A DNA stretch of 24,577 nucleotides. It comes from Tieghemiomyces parasiticus (taxonomy: Eukaryota; Kickxellomycota; Dimargaritomycetes; Dimargaritales; Dimargaritaceae). The notes beneath the pieces were generated by a model. That model was not told the origin of the DNA. It searched no databases and saw only the letters and a list, made by a program, of their open reading frames with translations. The stretch spans positions 1-24,577 of the forward strand of contig JANBPT010000733.1 of NCBI GenBank assembly GCA_027575765.1, written 5' to 3'. The translations under genes and the position numbers were made by a program. The stretch's first letter is position 1, and the number at the start of each line of letters is the position of its first letter. Below are positions 8,904 to 17,080 of this stretch, in pieces.

Positions 8904-11900
8904 ATGCTTACTAGCAAGCTCGCCAACCCTCCTGCCGGTTTTCCTAGCCCTCCTCACTCGAAGCGCGGGGATAGTTCCCAGATGGCCGACCACCGTTATT
9001 GGGAAGAGCTCCTGGCCGATGCCTCTGTCGATCTCAACCTCCCTTTCGACCACCGCCGTCCAGGGGAGCCCGTGCAGCGCGTGGCCACCGAGGTTATCGA
9101 CATGGTCCCTGCACTAGTAAGCGCTGCCCGTGCTCTCGCCTCCGCAGAGGACGTTTCACTCGTCGGTCTCTGGCTCACGATGACCGCCGCCTATCTGTCG
9201 CGCATTTGTCAGACTACAGACCCGGTGGTGGATCTCGCCGAGTTCTCACCAACCGGCGATTATGGCAATAGCCTCCCGGTGCGAATTCGTTGCGCTGACC
9301 GAGATGCTCGCCTAATGACCCTGGTCAAGGGCGTTGATGGCCAGCTTCACCACTCCTTGGCCAGGGTGGTCGGAAACCAGGACGTATACGCCTCACTGTC
9401 ACAAATGCCCGGCGGCCATCCGTGGCACCCTGTGCGGGTGGGATTCTCCATAAATACTGGTCAAAGTGACGCCGGGGACCTCCGTTCGTCCTCCAGCCCT
9501 GGGGAGTCCAGGTTCCACCACGATATTCTCTTCGCGGTCGACTTGGTCGCCTCCCGTCCGACCATGGCACTCGCTTACAACCCCGAGCTTTTCGAGTCAG
9601 CCACCGTTCAACGTCTGGGTGCCAACCTCCTGCATTTCTGCGAGGTGGTAATCAGTGATGGCACCCCCCCGTTGCATGCCCCCCTGGTCTGTCCTGCCGA
9701 GTCGCGACTGCTGCTGGAGCAGTTTGGTCGTAACCCCTCCGCCACCTACGATCCACTGGATCCGACCGCCGAGAACATCATCAGCGCCTTCCGGTCTGCG
9801 GTTCAAAAGTACCCCGATACCACAGCCCTTGAGTCCTCCTCGCACCAGTACACCTATGCCAGCCTCAACGCCAAGATGGAGGTCCTGGCACGCGCCCTGC
9901 TCGAGTTAGGCGTCCGACCCGAAGACCGGGTGGCTGTCGTGGTTGAGAACTGCCCCACCACCGTGGTCATCATGCTCGCCGTGTGGCTTGTCCGCGCCGT
10001 CTACGTGCCCATTGCCGCAACTCTCCCTACCGAGCGCCAGCACTACATGGCCCAAGCTGGTGGCTGCAAGCACGTGGTTGTCATGGCTGGCACCCAAGCC
10101 ATCTGGCCGGAGGCCCACCTGGGCAAGGACTTGATGGCTGGCTTGCCCGATCACCTTTCCCTGCCACCCCTCACCTACGAATACCACCCTGATACCCCGG
10201 TCATCATTCTGTTCACCTCGGGGACAACCGGTCTGCCCAAGGGCGTCCTGATCAAGTGCTCGGGGCTCTCCAACGAAATCCTGGCGCCGGAGACCTCACT
10301 CTGCCCGTGGCCAGGCGCCAGGGTCCCACAATTCGCGTCAGTTACTTTTGGTGGGTTCTTCCTCAACACTTTGAGTACCTTGCGCCAAGGAGGAACGATG
10401 GTGTTCCCCGGTGACGACCTGCTCTCAACCTTGGCAACCGTGGATGCCGTGACCGCCACCCCTTCCTTGCTGGCTACCTTGGATCCCGAACTGTTCCCCA
10501 ATATCAAAATGGCCGGCGTCGGTGGGGAAGCGCTCCTTCCTGAGCTTGCCGACCGCTGGAGTCGCCGGGTCATCTTCCGTAATCTGTTTGGCCCGGCTGA
10601 GGCCACCATGGCCAATATTGTATCGACGGTTACCTACGGTAGTAAGATTACGATTGGCCGCCCCGTCACCAACACCGAATGCTACATTGTGGATACCCAT
10701 CACCAGCTGGTGCCCATCGGCGTTACAGGGGAGATCTGCCTCGGAGGCGCTGGTGTCAGTGGCGGTTACGTGAACCGGCCGGAGCTCAACGACGTCAAGT
10801 TTGTCCAGCTGCCGTTTGCCCCGGGTCGGGTGTACAAGACCGGTGACCACGGACGGTGGCTGGCCACCGGTGAGGTCGAGTACATCGGCCGCATCGATGA
10901 CCAGGTCAAGATCCGCGGCCACCGCGTCGAGCTCGGCGAGATCTGTAGCACCTTGCTGCAGGTTCCGGGAGTACAGGACGCCTGTGCATTCGTTCACCAA
11001 GGCCGGCTGCTAGCCTTCGTGACCCCCGCGTCTCTTGATCCTACCAAACTAACCACGGCCCTTCGTGATACTTTACCTGAGTATATGGTCCCTAACGAGG
11101 TATTCTGTCTGGCCGATATCCCGCGCAACGTCAACGGCAAGGCCAACCGTGCCGAGTTAATTGCGTACTACACGCAGCTGACCGAGTCGTCCCATACGGC
11201 CGTCGCTGCGGTCGAGTGGCAGCACCGTTCCTCCGTTGCGCAGATCGTCGTCGGGGCAATGGCGGTGGCCCTGCACCTTCCCTCCCACGCAATCACCCCT
11301 GACGAGTCTTTTATCCAGTTGGGCGGGGACTCACTCTCCGCTATTCGATTCTCCGCCTTGCTACGGAAGGCGGGCATACACGCTCCCGTGTCCAGCATCT
11401 TCATGGTCCCCACCCTAGATCAATTAGTCGCGGAGCTGGAGGCGGCGACAGACTCCACTGCCGCTCTTGAACCCTCCCTCCCCTACCAGCCGTACTCGGT
11501 CCTGTCCCTTGAGCCGGCGGAGACTGGAGCCGTTCGACAGGCGGCGGCCCAGGCGGCCGGTGTCGAGCCGGCCGACATCCGAGACATCCTGCCCGTGTCC
11601 AGCCTACAGTCCGGCTTCCTGATCAGCACGCTCAAGGACCCGACGGCCTACATGGTCCAGTCGGTCGTCGAGGTCAAGGGCGTCCTTGATGTCGAGCTAT
11701 ACCGCCGGAGTTGGGAACAGGTCGGGAGGCGCCACGAGGCCCTAGGGGCCAAGTTCGTCGTGGCCGATTCCTTCTCAGACCATTCGTTCCTGCAGCTGAT
11801 CACGGCCCAGTGCGACTTTGAGTGGTCCTACCACGCCGCTGTCCCGGGCAATGCAGACGCGGCCTTATCCGAATACCTGGCGACCGACGATCGGCGCGGA

Positions 11901-14627
11901 TTCACGTTAGCTGGCCCCCTCCTCCGCCTTGCGTTGTTTAGGGACAGTCCCACCTCCCACCAACTCTGCATCACCACCCACCACGCCCTGCTGGATGCGT
12001 GGTCCACGAGTATCGTGCTGGCCGAGACATTGGAGGCGTACCACGGCGCCCCACACCAGGCCCGTGTCCAGTACCACGCATTCTTTGAGCAAGTGGTCTC
12101 CCAGGATCGGACCAGCATGGCCCAGTTCTGGCGGTCCAACCTCGCAGGCGCCAAACCCCAGCCCGCCATCCGTTTTCCTGTCCACTCCGATGGGCCGGCC
12201 AGTGCCGTGCAGACCATCCGCTTCCGGTTCTCACCCCAACTGGCCGCCATCCGCCACTATTGCCAGTCAGGGGGGGTCACCCTGAACTCCCTCCTCCGGG
12301 CCGTGTGGGCATTGACCTTGGCGCGCTACACCGGGTCTCACACTGAGGTCACCTTCGGTGTACTCACTTCCGGTCGTAGCCTGCCCGTCGAGGACATCGA
12401 AGGTATGGTTGGCATGTGCATCAACACCCTCCCCCTCCGCCTCCTAATCCCCGCCGGCGGTGGGTTTGACGCCTTTCTGCGCCAGGTCAACCAGGCCTCG
12501 GGTGCCCTCATGGCCTACGAGCAGTGCAGCCTCGTCGACATCCTGCGCTGGACCCAGATTCCGGTGGACGTTCCCCTCTTCAGCACCCTTCTCGTGTATG
12601 ACAACTTTGACGAGTACCGGCCGGCGGTGGCCAGTCCCACGGTCGAGTACGGTGCTCAGACCAGTCACAACGTGACCGAGTACGCCTACTCTTTACATTT
12701 CATCGATGAAGGCGACCAGCTCGCGGCTGATGTCCAGTTCCTGACGTCCCATTGCGACAGCTCGTACGCCCAACTCCTATGCCAATTCATGGACCACTGC
12801 CTCCACACCGTCACCACCCAGGGCTCCGTTAGTCTACACGACCTGGCCGTGCTCCCCGAGGCCGAACAGGGGCTCATCTCCCGCTGGTCAGCCGGCCCCG
12901 CCGTCGACTTCCCGCAGAAGGACTGGAGGGTCCACCAGTTCTTCACCCAGCACCTCGCTACGCAGCCCGACGCCATCGCCCTGGAATCCGCCACCGACCG
13001 GTTCACCTACGCCGAGGTGTACCGCCGGGCCTGCGCTATCGCCGCCACGCTTCGCGACCGAGGCTTCCTTACGGGCGACATGGCTGTTCTCTTCTTTGGC
13101 CGCTGCCCCGATTTCATCTTCAGCTACCTGGCGGTGCATCTCTTGGGCGGCGTGTGCGTGCCTATTGACATCAAGAACGCATCGGCGCGGATCGTTTACA
13201 TGCTCGACCTCGTGGGCAACCCATGGGTCCTCACCACCTCGCCCCACCAGACCTTTCTGGTTGCCCAAGGGGCGTCCCCAAGTCGGATGCTTCTGGCCAA
13301 CCTGGTCGCCCTGTCGGACGAATGCGATGACATACCCCTCGAGCCCCTCCGACCATCTGCGGACGCCCTCGCTTACCTCGTGTTCACTTCGGGCACGACC
13401 GGTTGGCCCAAAGGTGTTAAGGTGTCCAACCGCTCACTCGCCAATCTCATTTTGGCAGTCAGCGACAGGTACCAACTACCGTCCGACTGTCGTTGGCTTC
13501 AGACCACCAATGTCGCCTTTGACAGCGTTCACGTTGAGCTATTGTGTACCTTCCATGCAGGCGGTACTCTGGTTCTTCACGACGGTAATCTACTGGACGA
13601 CCTACGTCGCGTGACCAGCTGTGCCCTCGTCTCCTCCCTCCTGGCCGCGGTCGATGCTGACAGCTATCCAAACCTTACCCATATTTCCACCGGTGGCGAC
13701 ACCCTTTCCCCGGCCGTCGCTAAGAAATGGTCGTCTACCTCACGCCTGCATAACATGTACGGTCCTAGCGAAGTTACCATCTCCAGTCACAGCAAGCTCA
13801 TCTTCCCAGGGAACACGGTGACGATCGGCACTCCCCTACCGAACACCCAGTGCCACATTCTCGACGACCAGCTGCGTCCTGTACCAATTGGCCAACCCGG
13901 CGAGATTTGCATCTGCGGTGAAGGGGTGGCGGAAGGGTATTTGAAGCAGCCCGACCTGACTGGGAAGGCCTTCATCCCCAACCCGTTCGGCCCTGGTCGC
14001 CTGTACCGCACCGGTGACCTAGGCTGCTGGCTGGCCGATGGGGACGTGCAGGTGTTGGGACGCAAGGACTTTCAGATCAAGCTACGGGGGTTCCGTATCG
14101 AACTGGGCGAGATCGAGAGCACCTGTCAGGCCTACCCGGGTATTTTTAACGCGGTGGCTCTGGTCAAGGACAATCGTCTGGTTGGGTACGTTACGCCTGG
14201 TACCGTAGATTGTGCGGAGCTTCTACGGTTTATTGCTGCCAGATTGCCGCACTATATGGTGCCTGAGGTAATCGTCCCCTTGGACACTCTGCCGTGGACC
14301 GCCATTGGTAAGGTCGACCGTAAGATATTGCAGACCCTGCCGCTACCTGAGGATCCGGATGTGGGTGACTCTGACGGCCTGCCAGTGTCCGAGACGTTTG
14401 CCATTCTACGCCGGGCTCTTGCCGAGACCCTCGACGTTGACCCTGCCCGGGTAACGCCCTCGGCCTCCTTCCTGCGCCTGGGTGGCGACTCCATCACGGC
14501 CATCCAGTTCTCCTCGCGCTGTAAGAGGTACGGCCTGAACCTCACGGTGGCCGATATCCTGAAGTATCCGATTATGGCAACTCTGGAACAGTGCGCCGAA
14601 TTGATCGTGGATCAATCTGATGCCTAA
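8904..14627 (+). CDS. Dimodular non-ribosomal peptide synthetase: partial C - A1 - T1 - C2 - A2 - T2
   Basis: One uninterrupted frame of 1,907 codons. Residues 1-285 are the C-terminal lobe of a condensation domain without its HHxxxDG lobe. A1 (about 290-750) has FTSGTTGLPKG (~437), FGPAEAT, GRIDDQVKIRGHRVELGEI and NGKANR. T1 carries the phosphopantetheine Ser810 in LGGDSLSAI. C2 (about 890-1325) has an intact HHALLDAWS (His1026, His1027, Asp1031). A2 (about 1340-1805) has FTSGTTGWPKG (~1494), MYGPSE and GKVDR. T2 carries Ser1863 in LGGDSITAI. By eye against GrsA-Phe, the A1 pocket code is GGLTGGLMAK and the A2 code DSVASGMISK. The enzyme should load two monomers and join them through C2. It has no TE, reductase or terminal C domain; the TAA falls right after T2, with an E-domain remnant beyond. 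The start is an ATG with A at -3. Product unknown. Confidence 0.9.
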   Translation: MLTSKLANPPAGFPSPPHSKRGDSSQMADHRYWEELLADASVDLNLPFDHRRPGEPVQRVATEVIDMVPALVSAARALASAEDVSLVGLWLTMTAAYLSRICQTTDPVVDLAEFSPTGDYGNSLPVRIRCADRDARLMTLVKGVDGQLHHSLARVVGNQDVYASLSQMPGGHPWHPVRVGFSINTGQSDAGDLRSSSSPGESRFHHDILFAVDLVASRPTMALAYNPELFESATVQRLGANLLHFCEVVISDGTPPLHAPLVCPAESRLLLEQFGRNPSATYDPLDPTAENIISAFRSAVQKYPDTTALESSSHQYTYASLNAKMEVLARALLELGVRPEDRVAVVVENCPTTVVIMLAVWLVRAVYVPIAATLPTERQHYMAQAGGCKHVVVMAGTQAIWPEAHLGKDLMAGLPDHLSLPPLTYEYHPDTPVIILFTSGTTGLPKGVLIKCSGLSNEILAPETSLCPWPGARVPQFASVTFGGFFLNTLSTLRQGGTMVFPGDDLLSTLATVDAVTATPSLLATLDPELFPNIKMAGVGGEALLPELADRWSRRVIFRNLFGPAEATMANIVSTVTYGSKITIGRPVTNTECYIVDTHHQLVPIGVTGEICLGGAGVSGGYVNRPELNDVKFVQLPFAPGRVYKTGDHGRWLATGEVEYIGRIDDQVKIRGHRVELGEICSTLLQVPGVQDACAFVHQGRLLAFVTPASLDPTKLTTALRDTLPEYMVPNEVFCLADIPRNVNGKANRAELIAYYTQLTESSHTAVAAVEWQHRSSVAQIVVGAMAVALHLPSHAITPDESFIQLGGDSLSAIRFSALLRKAGIHAPVSSIFMVPTLDQLVAELEAATDSTAALEPSLPYQPYSVLSLEPAETGAVRQAAAQAAGVEPADIRDILPVSSLQSGFLISTLKDPTAYMVQSVVEVKGVLDVELYRRSWEQVGRRHEALGAKFVVADSFSDHSFLQLITAQCDFEWSYHAAVPGNADAALSEYLATDDRRGFTLAGPLLRLALFRDSPTSHQLCITTHHALLDAWSTSIVLAETLEAYHGAPHQARVQYHAFFEQVVSQDRTSMAQFWRSNLAGAKPQPAIRFPVHSDGPASAVQTIRFRFSPQLAAIRHYCQSGGVTLNSLLRAVWALTLARYTGSHTEVTFGVLTSGRSLPVEDIEGMVGMCINTLPLRLLIPAGGGFDAFLRQVNQASGALMAYEQCSLVDILRWTQIPVDVPLFSTLLVYDNFDEYRPAVASPTVEYGAQTSHNVTEYAYSLHFIDEGDQLAADVQFLTSHCDSSYAQLLCQFMDHCLHTVTTQGSVSLHDLAVLPEAEQGLISRWSAGPAVDFPQKDWRVHQFFTQHLATQPDAIALESATDRFTYAEVYRRACAIAATLRDRGFLTGDMAVLFFGRCPDFIFSYLAVHLLGGVCVPIDIKNASARIVYMLDLVGNPWVLTTSPHQTFLVAQGASPSRMLLANLVALSDECDDIPLEPLRPSADALAYLVFTSGTTGWPKGVKVSNRSLANLILAVSDRYQLPSDCRWLQTTNVAFDSVHVELLCTFHAGGTLVLHDGNLLDDLRRVTSCALVSSLLAAVDADSYPNLTHISTGGDTLSPAVAKKWSSTSRLHNMYGPSEVTISSHSKLIFPGNTVTIGTPLPNTQCHILDDQLRPVPIGQPGEICICGEGVAEGYLKQPDLTGKAFIPNPFGPGRLYRTGDLGCWLADGDVQVLGRKDFQIKLRGFRIELGEIESTCQAYPGIFNAVALVKDNRLVGYVTPGTVDCAELLRFIAARLPHYMVPEVIVPLDTLPWTAIGKVDRKILQTLPLPEDPDVGDSDGLPVSETFAILRRALAETLDVDPARVTPSASFLRLGGDSITAIQFSSRCKRYGLNLTVADILKYPIMATLEQCAELIVDQSDA

Positions 14628-15115
14628 CTTGTAATGGGTCCCTCTGGCCCCGTTCCCTTCCCTGCTATCGAGCGCCAGGCCGTCCCTGGCTTGACCCACG
14701 TGAGCCATTTCAACCAGTCCTTCCTTGTCTAATGCCGCCTCCCTCTGACGCTACCAAGGACCTGCGCGGCTGTCCGTGGCCTAGTGGTTCACCACGGCAT
14801 TCATCGCCTGCGCCTCACCAACGTGGACCGCGAATGGTGTAAGGAGGTCCTGCCCTTGCCTGAGGACCCCAGCACCGAGGACTTCCTGGCTCGCTTTGCC
14901 TCGGTCACCGAGGAAAGCTTACGGCTTGATGACTACGAGGGGTGGGTTCTCCGCACGCAGCAGTCCATCAACGTCGAGCGTGGTCCGGCGATGGCCTGAA
15001 CCGTGCGCTCGGTGGGGTGGGGGACGGCCGAATCTTTTACCCTGTATACCACTCTCAAGGGTATAGTCAGAACCCTATTATGGCTACTTTACTGAGCGAC
15101 CTAGTCCACTCAATA
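14628..15115 (+). pseudogene. Remnant of an NRPS epimerisation (E)-type domain downstream of the NRPS stop
   Basis: In the same reading frame as the NRPS, straight after its TAA, the sequence reads MGPSGPVPFPAIERQ and then THVSHFNQSFLV, the typical start of an E domain. A second in-frame TAA is at 14730-14732. The frame continues with VRGLVVHHGIHRLRL and later LRTQQSINVERGPAMA, both landmark segments of the C/E fold, until a TGA at 14997. A shifted frame continues with ALGGVGDGRIFYPVYHSQGY and MATLLSDL, where the HHxxxDG motif should be; it reads YHSQGYS. The second lobe is absent. So the domain is truncated, twice stopped, frameshifted and without its catalytic motif. A condensation domain is an alternative identity, but HFNQS favours E. 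Confidence 0.75.
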
Positions 15116-15771
15116 GACCTCATAATCCTGGCGTACATAGCATGCAGGGTTGTGGTGTAAAGGTCATGCATAGGGTTAACGTTTGACCTTTTATTTTTTA
15201 GGACTTGGATATTTTGTCCCAAGGTAAAACCCAGCGGAGCGAAACATGTACTATGAGATCTAATTAAATGGTAATTGAGTGAAATAAAGCACTACATATG
15301 AGACGGTGGGTAAATCGTGAGGTAGGTTGGGGCGGGCATAGTTGCCGTTTATTGAATAGCGACCGGCAGGGTCTTTATACTTTAGCAATGGCCAGTGTAG
15401 TTTTTGGTGGCTATTAGCCGGACTGGGAAGAGTCTAGCTCGACAGTGAAAGGTGCAGTCGAGCTCCAAGCGAAAAGGAGTGACAACCTTGATGCCGTTAG
15501 ATCAGCCGTGATATAATACTGGAGGGACCCCTAAAAGGAGATGAGGCGGAGGCGCCTTTCAAGGGAGGTGGTGCCCAGCGAATCGAAGGGTCAATCGAAA
15601 GGTGTCGCTAGGAAGCCGGGCGGAAAATGTAAGGGCGAAATGAGAGAAATGGTAAGGGAGTAAGGGCTAGAGAAAGAATTGTCACCGCTAATCAGTAAAT
15701 TGGGTCGGGTCAGTAGTTAGAGACGTGACAGTATTAATTGGGCTTAATGATTTTTAGAACTGCGGGGGAGT
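15116..15771. other. Non-coding stretch, nothing recognised
   Basis: This interval lies between the decayed end of the NRPS locus and the next ORF. It is more A+T-rich than the NRPS and has no long ORF on either strand. I see no tRNA-like box pair, tandem repeat or transposon end. Confidence 0.4.
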
Positions 15772-16086
15772 TTGGTGGCTCTGTGGGTTCCCGACACCAG
15801 TACCCCCCTCCCTCTTTATGGTGACTGCTCCAAGGCTGAAGTGACTAAATTTGAAAAGTTTTACTGTGGACAAAATGGCATCGTTTTTCTTAAGCATTTT
15901 GATTTCTATAGATGGCAACTTCCCTGGATAAGAAGGCATCCTAGGGTGTACCTCTGTTACAATAATAAGACCTATAGAATTACATTAGAAATGCCACCTG
16001 TAGATCATAGCCCTCCACTTAGTGATCGCCCAAGTGTATATAGCCCAGCCACAGCGGCCCACTGTGGTAGAGTGAGTTCTTTTTGA
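15772..16086 (+). other. Orphan ORF, unknown protein fragment
   Basis: An open frame of 104 codons has a protein-like composition, with aromatic and charged residues well mixed: VALWVPDTSTPLPLYGDC, VTKFEKFYCGQNGIVFLKHF, then WQLPWIRRHPRVYLCYNN. It has no early ATG in frame, so it would need an upstream exon or is an internal fragment. A donor-like GTGAGT lies near its end (after CACTGTGGTAGA). I do not recognise the family. It lies just upstream of a LINE relic and could be part of a mobile element. Confidence 0.25.
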
Positions 16087-16316
16087 TTAAGTTATTTCTG
16101 TAATATACATTGGGTCATATGTTGACCTTGCAACTTTTGTAGACTTTTTTATTTGACTCCCATAACCTTTTGTAGGTTGTTTGACAAATCCTTACAATAT
16201 CATATTTTGCACCTTCCTGAACTTCTGTAGTTCAGTGGAGCATCAAGTTTTGTATCTTTTTTGGATTAACGAAGGCTAAGCTCCGCACAGGCCACAGCAG
16301 CATCTACCTGGCTAAA

Positions 16317-16905
16317 TTGCCTTCCCCCTCCTCACTGGCTGGGGAGCCCATCCCCTACTCTCCATTGTTTCCCAACTTGGGAATTCAAACTGGGCCCAAT
16401 GGGATTTCCCCTAAAGCTCATGTCCATTACCTTTGCTCCAACAGGAGGCAGGTGGCCGCCCTCTTGGCCCGATGTGGGATGAACCTCTATGATGGGCCTA
16501 TCCTGTAGAGACGGGCTGTTTACCAGGCCTTCGTGTGGCCCTGCCTGGCGTATGGCCTTAGCATCAATCCATTCTCCGCCCCTCTTAATCGAGCATTGGA
16601 TAGAGCACAGGCCGCCATCCTGAAAAGGGCGCTAGGCGATCCCAAATCTACCTGCTCGGCAGCCATACGCTTGTTTCTCCACCTCTTCCCTCCTCTCACC
16701 TCCCTCTATAGCCACTATACCACAAGGGGCCCTTCTTGATCGGCGCACTCAACCATCAGATGCACCTATCCTCCAGGCCCTGGTACAGGCGATTGCCACC
16801 ATTATGCGTGAGCTTCGCAGCCGTTGCAGCTATTGGTGCCGTCTACGGGGTGGCCCTGGCCCCAAGCCCTGACTCCCCCCCAGTCCCGCCGAGTTTTTGC
16901 CCCGT
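16317..16905 (+). mobile_element. Relic of a non-LTR (LINE-type) retrotransposon, reverse-transcriptase C-terminal part
   Basis: The frame from 16317 reads NLGIQTGPNGISPKAH and RQVAALLARCGMNLYDGP, a stop at 16506-16508, then in the same frame RRAVYQAFVWPCLAYGLS and LNRALDRAQAAILKRALGDP followed by KSTCSAAI. This order (LGI-x-D/G, KAH helix, Y-x-x-F-x-P-x-L-x-Y-G, RAQ-x-x-x-L-x-x-x-LG-x-P-x-S-T) is that of the thumb and connection region after the reverse-transcriptase domain in fungal LINEs. After about 16735 the match continues in another frame (DRRTQPSDAPILQALVQAIA). No catalytic YxDD block, endonuclease or poly(A) tail is seen. This is a dead 5'-truncated fragment. Confidence 0.65.
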
Positions 16906-16973
16906 ACTTGATTATCACGATTATATCTACTTCTCTGCCCCCTCCCCTCGGGGCCTCCCCTTATTGTACCCTT

Positions 16974-17080
16974 TTAAAATATAGCGACCGTTATGTCAAG
17001 TGTCACACCCAGGGCATATTAAATAAACCCCATCTCTTCTTCCTCCTCACCCACATCCACTTGCCCACAATTGTCTCGCC
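16974..17080 (+). promoter_or_regulatory. Probable promoter of the GGA-like gene
   Basis: The sequence TTTTAAAATATA (about 16973-16984) lies roughly 100 nt before the ATG at 17081, followed by a pyrimidine-rich leader. This would suit a TATA-like element and leader; no experimental or consensus proof can be given from sequence alone. Confidence 0.3.

Noticed and set aside
9000..14700. Many 60-190-codon ORFs in other frames of the NRPS
   Set aside because: High GC content suppresses stop codons in alternative frames; none shows a domain or its own context.
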